From Homalodisca vitripennis (Eukaryota; Arthropoda; Insecta; Hemiptera; Cicadellidae): DNA of 64,000 nt. Each line of letters opens with the position of its first letter. Positions within the stretch are counted from its first letter, which is position 1. Below, in pieces: positions 12,331 to 24,189 of the stretch. A model generated the notes under the pieces. The model was not told where the DNA came from and made no database searches. It was given only the letters and a program-made list of their open reading frames with translations. The stretch spans positions 67,781,001 through 67,845,000 of the forward strand of contig NC_060213.1 in the NCBI RefSeq assembly GCF_021130785.1, in the 5' to 3' direction. The translations under genes and the position numbers were made by a program.

Positions 12331-12393
<63 letters not shown>
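12331..12393. repeat. Long (TA)n microsatellite
   Basis: About 31 TA units, framed on both sides by TAATTTATA/TATAAATTA-type sequence, so the whole block is nearly self-complementary and could extrude a cruciform. Confidence 0.95.
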
Positions 12394-12396
<3 letters not shown>

Positions 12397-13366
12397 TATA
12401 AAATTATATGCTGTCGTATGAAGTCACTGTAGTAATAAATGGTTTATACTAAAAAAATAATACCTGTTATAGGACAGATATATTTGTATTCGTCTCTTTT
12501 AATGCTAAGAACAAAAAAATTTCTTTGTTGATATTTAACAAATAAAGCGTATATTTTACATCAGTTCAATGTGCAATATCCCACTCTAGTTAAGGTATAA
12601 TATATGAGTTAGTATCAAATACGATAATACTGGTAAAATGTATGACTCAGCTTGTAAAATATATCTTTATTATAAAGGAAGAATTTAACCTGTAATTTAA
12701 CAATTTTATATGTAAGACAAAGTTTTATAAATATAAAACGACTATATTTTATAAATGAAAAATTTTATACATTCAAATTACTACATTTTTCACATTAATA
12801 TTGTTTTTTTTTTTTAAGTATTGGCCGGATTTCAGAATTGCAACACAATATACCAGAAGAACCGAAATATCTTTCTAACGCGAGATACTGGCAGGTTTAA
12901 ATATCGCTTCCTCAATATTTCATGTTATCACTGAGTTCACGTGTTCAGGCGCGCTTCATAGATTCCTTTATACACAGACAAAATACCAAAATATTTAATT
13001 AATAATAAATCATATTTCTTAATTACTCATAGGAATAATATTACCTATCATGCTAAAATCTTATCTGTATGTGTACAAATCAATGTTTGCTTTTATGTAC
13101 TTTATAGAATCGTAAAATATATGATCGATTATTAGGAAATTTTTATGTTTATGTATTTTTCCACGAAGAAGGTTTACATGCTTTGCCCAGTGATGTAACT
13201 TGCCACCAGGCAGCGCTGCAAAAGATATGTTTTCAAAGTGCCTTACAATATAAACTGCAATTACGAGTCAGTTAAGTATATTAAATATCGAAACACTATT
13301 TTAAAGTGCTAAGTTGTTATGTATATTTGTCTTTAAAATAAATTTCTAATTAAACTCAAAGCTTTA

Positions 13367-13615
13367 GTGTTAGACCATTTTATAATCCAGTACATGTACG
13401 TGTACAATGGCTATAAACATACAGTTTTGACAGATTTTCTTGATTGTGAGAAGAAGGCAAAAAAAATGTACATCGGTGTTGGAAATATAATTAATTTGTA
13501 CCGTAAGTGCTTAAACACGGGCAAAGCTTACGAAAAACGTGCGAAGCCGCGGGAAGCACCTAGTATTTTAAAGTATTATGAGAGAATGCACCTCTATAGC
13601 CATCATACACTTTGA
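13367..13615 (+). CDS. Hypothetical small ORF, helix-turn-helix-like (uncertain)
   Basis: An 82-codon open frame that I do not recognise with certainty. Residues of about 30-65 (basic, with an I-G-V-x-x-I-I-x-L-Y pattern followed by a TGK-x-Y-x-K-R stretch) resemble the N-terminal helix-turn-helix of Tc1/mariner-type transposases. No catalytic domain follows, and the local DNA has no other coding signal. It may be a transposase remnant or a chance frame. Confidence 0.25.
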   Translation: MLDHFIIQYMYVYNGYKHTVLTDFLDCEKKAKKMYIGVGNIINLYRKCLNTGKAYEKRAKPREAPSILKYYERMHLYSHHTL

Positions 13616-13867
13616 TTAATTATTACAAAAATTAATTATTACAAAACTAATGCTTCTTCAAATTAACGACAACACTTGCTTCTGGAAAATTTGAAAATAA
13701 ACCAAAATAGATTATTTTGCAATATATTAATCAAAATGTCCCGTAGACATTTTAATATTTGAGATTTCATTACTGTTACGTATTATAAAAAATATGTTCT
13801 ACCTAATGACATATAATAAAATATATAAGAATATATAAGTAGATTTTTACAGCAATTGCCCCAGCAA

Positions 13868-14085
13868 CGAATAATGGGTACGAAGAAAGAAGTGTTAGAA
13901 ATAAAGGAGACTGAAAGAGTAGACAATATAAAGTACCTCGGAGTAGATTAGCTTTCCGTAATCTAGGGGCACCGAGACCGTGACCTGATCTTAATTGGTA
14001 TATGGGTGTGGAATTAGTTATTAATAGCCTAAAAACATTAAAAAATATCTTTGATAAACGAAGAAGAGAATAAGAATTTTCGCAC
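13868..14085 (+). pseudogene. Short LINE reverse-transcriptase remnant (tentative)
   Basis: The plus frame contains a DNIKYLGVD stretch, matching the block downstream of the catalytic site in many LINE RTs (K-Y-L-G), then in-frame stops. About 70 codons can be followed. The 96-codon minus ORF over the same bases looks like a shadow. Confidence 0.35.
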
Positions 14086-14566
14086 GTTTGCATAAAATAA
14101 TTAAAATTTTTACACAGTAAAAATATAAATATTTCAGTGTTATCATAAAACTTTCAAAAAAGCTTACTGTATATTATATGCATTAATTGGGGACATAATG
14201 ACGAAAAAAATAGGATTTCATCATCATTATCAACTTATGTTTTGATGTGCAGAACCCTCTTTATATTTGGTAGGACTGATCCTATCTGATCAACACACGC
14301 TCCGCGACGCTCCCTGGTTTAATTTAATTTTACACTGTTTTGTAAACTTCAAGAACAGATTTGACTCTGGAATAGAATTAATTAACCTGCAAAAGTGTGA
14401 ACTTACAGTAATTTGGCAGTATTTTTTTCCTTTCGTAAATAATGACTAGCTGTATATCTAACCACCGGACTAATCAAGGTTAGACTTGCATACAGCAATA
14501 AAATCCACGTTTAACGTAACCAAGAGCGCCGCGCCTTATCAACCAGTTAGTTATCTATATCTCTTA

Positions 14567-14645
14567 TCGCATTCAGTGGTGTAGTCGATAACGTCGCAAT
14601 CTCCAACAGTAGAGATTGCTGGTTCTAATACAAATGCCCGCACTA
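14567..14645 (+). repeat. tRNA-like segment (degenerate SINE head or tRNA pseudogene)
   Basis: About 72 nt can be laid out as a tRNA: GCATT and AATGC pair as acceptor ends, TGGTGTAGTCGATAACG resembles an A box, CAATCTC and GAGATTG form the anticodon arm, and GGTTCTAATAC resembles a B box. The anticodon loop is one base too long and the T arm is poor, so it is not a functional tRNA. It lies just upstream of the plus-strand LINE. Confidence 0.4.
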
Positions 14646-14849
14646 TCTTTTATTACACAAATCCCTCGTTTAATATTTTAACAATTCTGTAAATAATTTT
14701 AATGTTTTAATCTAAGTGTTTTTAAACTTCTTGTTATTTAATTTTACTCATTTGCAACTCGCTAATTGGGAAATTTTTATTTTATTTTAAGTATTTTTAT
14801 TTATTTATTTATTTATTTTAACCGTTACATACATGTCGTTTACTGTTGC

Positions 14850-16578
14850 AAAAACAAAGACTTGGTAAACCTTGCATCATTTTGGACGATGTTTTAAATA
14901 TAGACAACACCGAGTTTTTTGTAAAATGGAGAGGTGTCTTGGCGCTGTTTGGGGAAGAACTGTGGAGCGTCAATTAAAACTGATGCGAGTTTGACAAGAG
15001 TGGTTGCGTGCAATCAGAAGCACAGTGGCGAACACCCTGTGACAATGCGTTCGCTCTTATCACCCCTGACAAAACTGTGTCTGCGACTGGCGCGTCACTC
15101 GCTACAAAACCGCCTGCACTCGCCACAACCCCTGCTCACGCTACTTCCGCCTGCACTCGCCGCAACCCCTGCTCACGCTACACACCGCCTGCATTCGCTA
15201 CTCTGTCTACACCCACAACAACTTCTGCTCTCCCTGCAACCGCCAGTTTGCTCGACACCCCGGTGTAGACCTGACCTCGTCCACCGCTTCAATTTATAAT
15301 TTTAAAACACCTGAGGACCCGTCAGCGAGATCTCTAGACTCAAAACAAGAGATCAAGCGTTTGGAAAACGAGTTTTCAGAAGCTGCTGGACCATACCATC
15401 CGAGTCGGACACACGCTTACTTGAGTACACTGATCAAGTCTTCCCAGTAAACAAATCCCGCGTCAACCAGATCGCCCGCGCGATCCGCGACAGTGGACTG
15501 CGGCGTTTCAGTGGCGAGCCTAACCCCAGCCCACCAGGGGACCCCGCGCCCGCTACTGTAGACTCTGGTGTGCAGTGTGACCTGCGGGAACAATCTTCGG
15601 AGTGTAAGTTGTGTGCGGAAAACACTGAGCTTCTTAGATGCTTCAAAACTACAATAGAGGTTCTTGAGGCTGAAAATCAGTGTTTGAAGCAGCAAAATAC
15701 ATGTGAGAGCGCGAGTTTGAACTCTGGTCAGCCATGGACCAAAGTTTAAAAATAAAAAAACACCCATCTCCAGTATCTACAAAAAATAGTAGTTTCCAGA
15801 CTCTGTCGGTTAATCTCAAAACACCGACTGCATGTAAACCTAAAGGATATAGCTTTCCCCAAACAAAAAAGAAAAAAAACGAAGTTCCCTAAAAACCCAG
15901 CAATATCCTCAAAATGCCCACTTCACAAGTATTTTTATTAGAGGTGACAGCCATGCCCGTCACATCGCGGGCCTTGTACGAAGCATAACTGGCCCTACGA
16001 TCTCGGTTGGCGGTGTATGCTTGCCTGGCGCCGGGCTGCTTGATGTCGTGGGTCCAAGGCAGATGTCAACTGAGTCCGGAACCCGCTGCGAGGTGCTGAT
16101 GGCTGGCACAAACGACCTGGCGGTGGGAAAACAGAACAAAATCTACAGTCACCTGGAGACCTACATCACGGCCAGACCAATCAACACTGACATCGTTCTT
16201 GTCACCCTTCCACACCGACACGATCTGGAGCCGGACCACTCTATTCACGATGAGACCGCACTTGTAAATGCCTACATTGAAGAGCTCGCAATCCGACACA
16301 ACATCAAGGTCCTAAACTTCAATAGGATCGGTCCGCAGGCATTTCACAAGACACGGTATGCACCTATCAATGCGGGGAAAGCGGATACTGGCTGGAATGA
16401 TTGTGGAGAGCCTCGCTCTGCTGAGACCTGTCCCTCCGTAACCCGAGAAGCCACACTCCTAGTGACCGCCGTCCCTCCAGCCGTCGTGCCGCCACCTGCT
16501 GCAACCCCCTGGGAGCCGGCTGCTGTCTCTCAAACGGTCTCCAAGGCTCCAGCTTGTCTCATATGCGGAGGCAGCTAG
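14850..16578 (+). pseudogene. LINE ORF1 remnant: FLYWCH-like finger, coiled coil, SGNH domain
   Basis: Pieces in different frames follow a consistent order. (1) 14934-15060 encodes SWRCLGKNC followed by a KHSGEHP block, resembling a FLYWCH-type zinc finger (WRC-x4-C with His pairs). (2) 15080-15290 is Pro/Ala/Thr-rich and low-complexity. (3) 15430-15750 has a VDSGVQCD stretch and a Glu/Leu-rich probable coiled coil. (4) 15940-16400 has the SGNH blocks: GDSHAR at 15943-15960, then MAGTNDL in the 16021-16578 frame. The expected Asp-His block is weak (only an H..., INAGK pattern). The protein would bind nucleic acid and package the element RNA. Confidence 0.7.
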
Positions 16579-16767
16579 GGCGTCAACTACACCTGACAGA
16601 AACTCTCGAAAAGAAGGCTCTCCTATGTCAAAAAACTGTTCTGTGTCAGACATGTGTGAAGCCGACCTAGGGATGACTTCAGATCCAGCTCCAAAACGCA
16701 ACAAAATTCAAAATCAAACATTTAAAAAACATCAAAAATTTTAAATTGGCAACTGAAAACAATAAAA

Positions 16768-19653
16768 TTGATTCACCAAAACGCCCAAATTGCAACCAAC
16801 AAGGTTGAAGAGCTAGAGATCATGTGTGAAGAGCTTAAACCTGATGTGTTTATAGTCTCAGAACACGGTTTCAAATCCGATTCAATACATCTTTTTAAGA
16901 TTCAAAATTTTGAATTGGCTAAATATTTTTGTCGAACCAGATGTAAAGGGGCGGTGTGGCGATTTTTATGAAAAATTCCTCTAAAATTTGAAGATTTCAG
17001 AATTAAAAAACAGTTCGGACATGAATTTTTGAAGCTGAAGGCATCACAATCTTGTTCAACTCTGTCCACAAGAATAACTATCATTGGCTTTATAGAATCC
17101 CCCAATGGCTCTAGAGATTCTTTTTTCGAAAGCTTGGAACACCTTCTGAGTGGTCTCGTTCCTTTAAATCAACAAGATTTGTAATAATTGGCGATTTTAA
17201 CATTAATGTTTTGGATCACAACCGACCCCCCTTACCCAGCGGCTTTCGCGATCTTCTAAATTCTTTCAATCTAAATTGTCCGTGAATTTTGCCAACACGA
17301 GTGACAGCCACGACGCGTACTGCCATCGACAATGTTATCACCAATATTCCTAACACAACAGTCCTCTGTATTAAGTTCTGCGATCTCTCTGATCACTTTG
17401 CGCAGGAAGTCGTGATTCATGGATGCAAACTGAAAATCAAAATCCAAAATTTAAAATTACTAGGGCAATTACTTCCCAAAACATTTGCCACCTGAATAGA
17501 TGTTTAAAAACCGAGTCTTGGGAGTCTTTAAGTGGGTGTGGAAATATCGATGACATGTATCAGTCATTTAGTGACACCTTCAGTCACTATCTGGATGTTG
17601 CATGCCCGTTCAGGAAAACAAAAAACAGTAAAAAGCTGCAAAATGCATGTATAACTAAAGGAATTCTTATATCTCGAGAAAGGCTCCAATTCTTCTATGA
17701 AATCTTCACCAATACTCAAAAATTATGATTTCAAAATGTTTTTTTAGAAGGTATCGGAGAATCTATAAGAAGGTCATAAGAGCTGCAAAAGCCTATGACA
17801 TCATAGAGCCTTGGGTACCTGTGAAAATTTTTCCAAAACGGCTTGGAAAATAATTAATAACTTTTCTCGAGATGGAGGTTCCAAGAAGTGTTCCAAATCT
17901 ATTGTAATCCAAATTAATAATGAAATTGTTGAAGATAAATTAAAAGTGGCAAACGAGTTCAACAAATACTTTTCAACCGTTACTTTTACGAATTCGTCAT
18001 TTAAGAATCCTCAGTCTCACGGAGAAGAGACTGGGGGACCAGTTGTGTCCATGGCTTTGGCTCCTGTGTGTGAAGAGGACGTAGCACGTGTCATACAGAG
18101 ACTGAAAATCAAAAAAGACCGGTGACGCCAACGGGATGTCAGTATGGCTCAAACGATGCTTCAAGCATATTTTGAGTCCTATAACAAAATTGATCAATTT
18201 TTCATGGGAGACTGGAAGTTTTCCATCTCTTTTAAAGACGGCCAAGATCACCCCCAATTTTCAAAAAGGACGATCCTTTGTCTTACAAGCAATTATCGTC
18301 CAATATCAATTCTTCAGTTTTCAGTAAAGTTTTTGAAAAACTTTTCTACAAAGGCTTGAAAGCTTTCTGGAAGAATTCGAAATTCTGAATCCAGAACAAT
18401 TTGGATTTAGAAAAAACAAATCCACAATTGACGCTGTGAACAACCTTTTTGACAATGTTGTCGATGGTTTGGATAGACGAGAGCATGTGCTTAGTATATT
18501 TCTCGATTTGTCCAAAGCCTTTGACTGCGTGCACCACGAGACACTGTTGCACCAGTTGGAGAAATGTGGCATTCGGGGTGTCTCGCACTTATGGATCGGT
18601 TCTTACCTTAAGGATCGACAATCAGTGCGTGGAGATTTCGAGCGTCATTTCAAACAAAATTAAAATAGCCCACGGTGTTCCTCAGGGTTCTATCCTTGGG
18701 CCTCTCCTGTTTTTAATTTATGTCGGCGGATTGAATTCAGTTATCCAGCATGGAAAACTGGTTCAATATGCCGATGACACGACTCTTTGTTTTAAAAGTA
18801 AATCAATAGAAGAACTAGAAATCACCTCATTCATGGAACTGAACACTTGCATTCAGTATTTCACTGAAATGAATCTGAAAACAAATCAGTCAAAAAACAA
18901 TCGTAGTAAATTTCGGCCTTCGTCAGCATGATCGAGTGGTGCGTCCCGGCCGTATTTATAGATGACGACCTTCTCGAAGAAAATAACTCCACAAACTTTT
19001 TGGGAATGATTCTAGACAAAGGACTGACCTGGAGCGATCATGTTGACAGGGTCTGTGCTAGAGCTACCTCAGGTATATATGCTCTGCGCAATCTAGCAAA
19101 ATTTTGTTCCCCAGAAGTTTAAAAAATGGCCTACTATGGCCTAATCCATGCTCATTTTGCGTATGGGTTAAGACTTTGGGGAAGTTGTGCAAAAAACAAA
19201 ATGGAGCGCGTCTTTAGACTCCAGAAAAAAGCTGTCAGAATCATTAAACATTTAAATTATAGAGAGTCGTGTAGGGGGAATCTTTCGGGGAGTTTGAGAT
19301 TGCTGACTTTGCCTTGCCTCTATATTTTTTGAGGTGATCGTGTACTGCAGATCAAGGTGCACTTTGATTCGTGGCGGGGACGTTTCATCAATATGAAACT
19401 AGAGGCAGGGACCAACTTTCGCACGCATCAACACAGATTGACATTAGCGCAAAATCTACCGCAAGAAGTTGGTGTCAGATTAATCAACAGGCTCCCTGAA
19501 GAAATCAAAATTTCCAATAATCAAAATCAATTTAAAAACGCGTCTCAAGCTTCCTTTTGGAGTCCAAGGCTTTCTACTCTGTTGATGAATTCATGTCAAG
19601 CCGCTGGGATATTTGAGATTGCTGGATCTGAGGTCAATGCGATTGTGACCTGA
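16768..19653 (+). pseudogene. LINE ORF2 remnant: endonuclease plus reverse transcriptase
   Basis: At least six frame changes are visible. 16768-16971 begins like an AP-type endonuclease (HQNAQ, then KPDVFIVSEHGF). A GDFNINV block follows near 17190 and an SDHFAQ block near 17390, both typical of this nuclease. 17800-18125 is the linker before the RT. The RT core shows [12 protein letters not shown] (18500-18540), VPQGSILGPLLF (about 18675-18712) and YADD at 18767-18778. 18928-19122 carries the NFLGMILD block and 19126-19653 the C-terminal region. Because the catalytic motifs survive, decay is recent or partly technical. Confidence 0.85.
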
Positions 19654-19778
19654 ATGATTGCAAGAATTGTGAGTGTGAGGTTGTGTGAATGTGTGGATGA
19701 TCTCGTGTAAATGAACTTATAAAAACTGTTGACGATTGCGATACGATGTAAAAATTGTTAAAAGAATGCAATAAAGAG

Positions 19779-19800
19779 ATTATTATTATTATTATTATAT
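19779..19800 (+). repeat. (ATT)n tail of the LINE
   Basis: An ATT repeat right after AATAAAGAG; it marks the 3' end of the plus-strand LINE. A similar tail ends the LINE remnant at 48.4 kb. Confidence 0.8.
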
Positions 19801-20730
19801 TATTATATATGCGATAACATAATGTTTTAACAAGGTAATTTTCGGATGAGATTAAATTTTGAACGAATTAATTATACTTTATTGTTACAAATCAATAATC
19901 CTTTTTTATTAATTTTAATAAAACTACTGTACCTAGAACTTAAAGGTAAAGGTAAACTCAGTATCAGAAATTCGCAAGACAAACGACCGGGAACTGCTGC
20001 TGCTACAATGTGTACAGCTCAAACAAAGGTCGTACAGTCAAGTGACCCCTATTATACGATCAATGAAACGGTTATCCAATCTAGCTACTGGGTTTTGCTG
20101 CCCCAGCGAGAGCGTTTTGTGCACGAAAACGTATCAATATCTCTAACTATGAGATATTTCTCCACGAAACTGAGTTCCGATTATGGCAGTAAAGGCTTCT
20201 AAGATGCTGAAGTACATATATGTAAGCTAAAATAGTTTGTGTTATATTTTCAAAACTTTTCTTTTCAAAATTACACCGGTTATTGTAAAAGCCAGTCCTG
20301 TTTTTTTTATATATGGAGTAATGAAAACGGATTAACCACGCTGTAAATTATATATGTATGTTAAAAATAAAATTGTATAAATGTATACATTTGGGATCTA
20401 CGCAGGGCTGGTAGCGGAATAGTATAAAGCCAAGAAATTTTAATCAGGACTACGCATTTATAGCTAACTTATTGAAGCACTTTCCATGACTCGACTAGGA
20501 TTCAAAAGTTTTAGCAAACTTTCTATTGTCTCGGAACCGAATACCTGTTTTTATTTATGTACAGTATTCTATTTACTGGCTCTCCTCAATGTTCATCTTG
20601 TTACGTATCCCACAAAAAATGAAGTATTTGAAAAATTAGAAGAGCTAGTTTACTCAATATAATGGCTACTCTTTTATATTTTCTTGTAAAAATAATAAGT
20701 ATCGTGGACATTCTACAACTCAACGTTTAG
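19801..20730. other. No recognised gene
   Basis: A 118-codon plus frame (19846-20202) is the longest feature. It shows no recognisable domain, signal peptide or repeat, so I do not call it a gene. Confidence 0.5.
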
Positions 20731-21230
20731 ATACATAATAGAACTAATTCTGAAGTGTAAAATTTCAGCGGTAAAAAACAGTTTTTGTTTTACTGAAGAT
20801 GTGACACTTATGTACTTTAATTATGAAACAAGCCTTACGATTTGGAAATAACTCACATAGAAAAAGTTGACAATTTATGGGTATTGAATTTTTATGTTAC
20901 TTCCTTTTTAAACTTAAATTGTTTTATATTATTTAAGTTTTATTCTATAATATAGAATACATTTTGATAACACAATACATTTTTGGAATACATAAAGATC
21001 TAATTCTGAAATGTAACATTTCAGCAGTAAAAAACTGTTTTTGTTTTACTGAAGATTTGACACTTATGTACTTGAATTTTGAAACAAGCCTTATGATTCG
21101 GACATAACTCACATAGAACAAAGTTAAAATTTTAGGGTATTGAAGTTTTATATTACTTTCTTTTTAAACTTAAATTGTTATATTTTTTTTAAAGTTTTAT
21201 TTTTTAATATGAAATACATTTTCATAATAT
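20731..21230. repeat. Tandem duplication, unit about 250 bp
   Basis: Unit 1 (20731-20988) and unit 2 (20989-21230) align along their whole length, sharing the block GTTTTTGTTTTACTGAAGAT and the following GACACTTATGTACTT box. Divergence is moderate and includes substitutions, so the duplication is old. No coding content was found. Confidence 0.85.
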
Positions 21231-21339
21231 AAATTGCGTATAGAAAGGCTATTAAGTATGGATTATCAATACATTCATTCAAAATATATAGGTAACTTAT
21301 AATTTTGAAGGAGGTAGCTACAAACACAGAGAGAAAACC

Positions 21340-21460
21340 TGATTTGCAGTAAAGGCTGTAAATGGCTTCAATGGTCGCATTCCAGGCGGGACAATTGATT
21401 CTTTCAAAAGTGTCAAAGAAAACGCTTTAACTGCTTAGCATGTCATCTTTAAAAGATAAT
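21340..21460 (-). repeat. Dispersed repeat fragment, partner at about 40770-40890
   Basis: The segment around CTGTAAATGGCTTCAATGGTCGCAT has a diverged relative at 40805-40880 (CTGTAAATGGCTTGAGTGGT and onwards). Minus-strand translations of both share an A-T-x-x-A-I-Y-S stretch, so it may come from an old coding element of unknown family. Confidence 0.55.
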
Positions 21461-23040
21461 CCGTTTTCAAGATTGTATTTTTATTTAGGTTTGTTATTCA
21501 TTTTTAATCTACAAATAATGCTTGTAGTTTCAGATGCTTACAATTATATGGGATAACTATCTATTGTTTCCAGGACTAAACCGGTTATGCATAAATTATC
21601 TTAAAGCTAGGAGGGAACTTTACATACGGCAAACTGTTATGATAAACGATCTCTTGAATAGATATAGTATTGTTGGAAGTTAGATTTTGACTAACTTTGG
21701 TGTGTGTTTTATGCGCAATTATTAGCAGTAAAATATTTTTTTATCGACGAGAGAATATCTTGATAGTCCGGTTTTCATAACAGAAAAATTAATTCCAATA
21801 ATAATAAAAGCTCTCACATTATATACTTAGAACACAATAATTAGTTCATAATTGAGACATGATTGAGTCACCTTTGGTTTGACAAAATACGTAAACAGTA
21901 AGGTTCAAAGTTCTGCAATACATCTTTCTAAAGGATAAGTAATGTGACAACCACAGTACTTCAATGAAGGGAGAGAATGAAAACCAGTTATATAATAATA
22001 AGTTTTATATGATGGGGAACAAGTTACTTTATTTTTGCATAAGCATGGAATACAAAATTATGTGTATACTTTTTAACATTGTAAAAACACTTTTCCTTAG
22101 TTTTATATGTTTAGAGCACTTTCTCCCCATTGCCATCCCGTTGATACATGTATGAATTTCTCTTAAACCATATTTAACATAAAATTATTAAAGGAAAACC
22201 TTATACATCATTCTAGAAAAACCAATATATACAATTCATGTTTAGTTGAGCTGATAAGTATAAATTATTATTTGTTGAATTATCACGGAATATCCACGTT
22301 AATAGAACTTATATGGAGTCCATACCTAATCTCGTTTAGGAAAAAATTCAACTCGTGCTAATTGTGCAAGGTAATATCATAAAATATATCCCAAAAGTTA
22401 CCTTCTGTTATATTCTGATGGCTTCCATAACAGTAACAAGAGATGATCGAGTTACATGCACAGCTCCAACAAAGAATTACTCTCTTTGTAATTTATTTCA
22501 CTTATTGAAATTCGTGGTAGTGTCAGAACATCATATTCGACATTTTCCCAAGAAGGCGAGGTTATAAGGTTAGGATTATTATAAGCGTCCAAACTTTTCT
22601 AATTGTCTTATCTCCAGGTACTACAGCCAGTACTACATCATAAAAATTTATTAAAAAATCCAGTAACATAGTTTAGCGGATCAAAATCTCAATAACAGAG
22701 TCAAATACTTTTGATCCTGCTTGGATGAATGACCGCAGATCGGTACTTTTCTCAGCCTTCCCGCCTGCTCACTATTGGTGGTTCAAAAGTCACATTTAAG
22801 GTGTTTGTTCCCAGTTTATTGTCAGAGAAGGGTTTTAGTCGTAAGTTGCATGAAAAATACCACATTCATTGTTCTACCTTCATAGTTTTAATGGCGTGTT
22901 TGTATCGCATGAGAGAGACAGTGACTATGTAGATAATCGGTTTAGTTCTGTCCATATACGGGTTATTACTTCATCAATATATTTTTGTTGTAAAGTTTTC
23001 TAATTTTTTGGAGGGCCAGTTACATGAACATAACTTGTGC
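21461..23040. other. No recognised gene
   Basis: AT-rich with short, unsupported open frames at 21964-22155, 22355-22567 and 22729-22932. None shows a known motif. Confidence 0.5.
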
Positions 23041-23336
23041 CAGTAAACGGTAACAGCGGGTATGAGTATGAGTTGGATACGGAGAGAATTGATCCGAGAC
23101 TTGTAACGACCTAATCTTGTATTGAAATCGATATGAGACACTTCAAGCGACAGAATTAGCCCGATTTACGTAAAATGGATATTAACACAGTAAACAGTAA
23201 CAGCGGGTATCCAACTACGAAGAGAAGTGATCCGAGACTTGTAACGACCTACTATCGTCTTCAAATCTATATGAGACAATTCAAGCGACATATTCAGCCC
23301 CGTTTACTGGAAATTAATTTTAATGCAGTAAACAGT
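23041..23336. repeat. Tandem repeat dimer, unit about 145 bp
   Basis: Unit 1 (23041-23187) and unit 2 (about 23188-23325) both contain CAGTAAAC-GTAACAGCGGGTAT, a GATCCGAGACTTGTAACGAC box and a CAAGCGACA box. A third copy starts at 23326 and stops. The GAGACTTGTAA(C/T)GAC box recurs at about 48792 in similar context, so the unit belongs to a dispersed family. Confidence 0.75.
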
Positions 23337-23524
23337 TGAAAAATCTTTCTTCTAACCCACAATCATAGTATTCAGTTATTATACATTTATAATTCTATAT
23401 TTTATTTTTTATCTTATACAAATTATGAATTTACAACCTAACATTCTAAGCTTTTGGAATCTCCCTAAATTCTGTGTAAAAATCTATTTTGTAATTTATT
23501 TCACTTATTGAAATAAATCTTATT

Positions 23525-23547
23525 TCACGCGCGCGTGTGTGTGTGTG

Positions 23548-23601
<54 letters not shown>
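23525..23601. repeat. (CG)n/(GT)n tract next to a (TA)n array
   Basis: A short alternating CG run and a GT run (23528-23547) are followed by about 25 TA units (23551-23601). Alternating purine-pyrimidine of this kind is prone to Z-DNA. Confidence 0.9.
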
Positions 23602-23606
<5 letters not shown>

Positions 23607-24189
23607 TTTAATTTAGGTAGGATATTCGGGAACTTACGTTATTTCTAAGTCCGTAATAGCGCATCTAGAACAAAGTGTGTTCAGCCTGGCATACTGCATG
23701 GATATAAATAAACTGAAACTTCCGATTTTTTTTCTTTTTAATTAAAATTGTAAGCCATTATAAATAACTAAGCTGAACTTGGCGGTGCGCTTGACATCAA
23801 TACCCATCAGATATTATTATCATAATTAGATATTATCTAGTGAAGAAGGCATAGGCATTTTGGAATAGTGCCACATTGATAGGTGCCTAGCAATGATCAC
23901 ATGTTATTGAATAGTAATAAACCCAAACTTTTCCTATATTGGTGACCACAAAATGATGCGCACTGATATAATTTGTGTATCTAAGAAGTGTATTTCTACC
24001 TACATCGATCAAGGTTAAACTCCGACCAAAATATCCTGAGTAATGGTGAGCAGATCAGTGTTTTTGCCAAGAGAAGGCACAAATCCAACGGGGGAACGAA
24101 GAATTACTATAGGCTGCAAGCAGACCAACTAGTGCAGCAGCAGAAAAATCGTGGTTCTAATCAAAGCAGCAGCAGCCGTTGCAAGTTCC

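Larger units (their letters stand above)
10738..13366. other. AT-rich stretch, no gene seen
   Basis: It holds a GC-rich hairpin (11430-11463) and a long TA array (12331-12393). No coding signal was recognised; the 69-codon minus frame at 11839-12048 has no recognisable features. Confidence 0.55.
14840..19800 (+). mobile_element. Decayed CR1-like LINE with FLYWCH/SGNH ORF1, (ATT)n tail
   Basis: About 5 kb on the plus strand. The order is an ORF1 remnant (about 14850-16578), an ORF2 remnant (16768-19653), a short 3' UTR with AATAAA at about 19770, and an (ATT)n tail (19779-19800). Numerous frameshifts and stops break every domain, so this copy is older than the 6.6-10.7 kb element. The ORF1 architecture differs from that LINE in having an N-terminal finger, so the two belong to different families. 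Confidence 0.85.

Noticed and set aside
19846..20202. 118-codon ORF after the LINE tail
   Set aside because: No domain, no codon-level or neighbour support; compatible with a chance frame.
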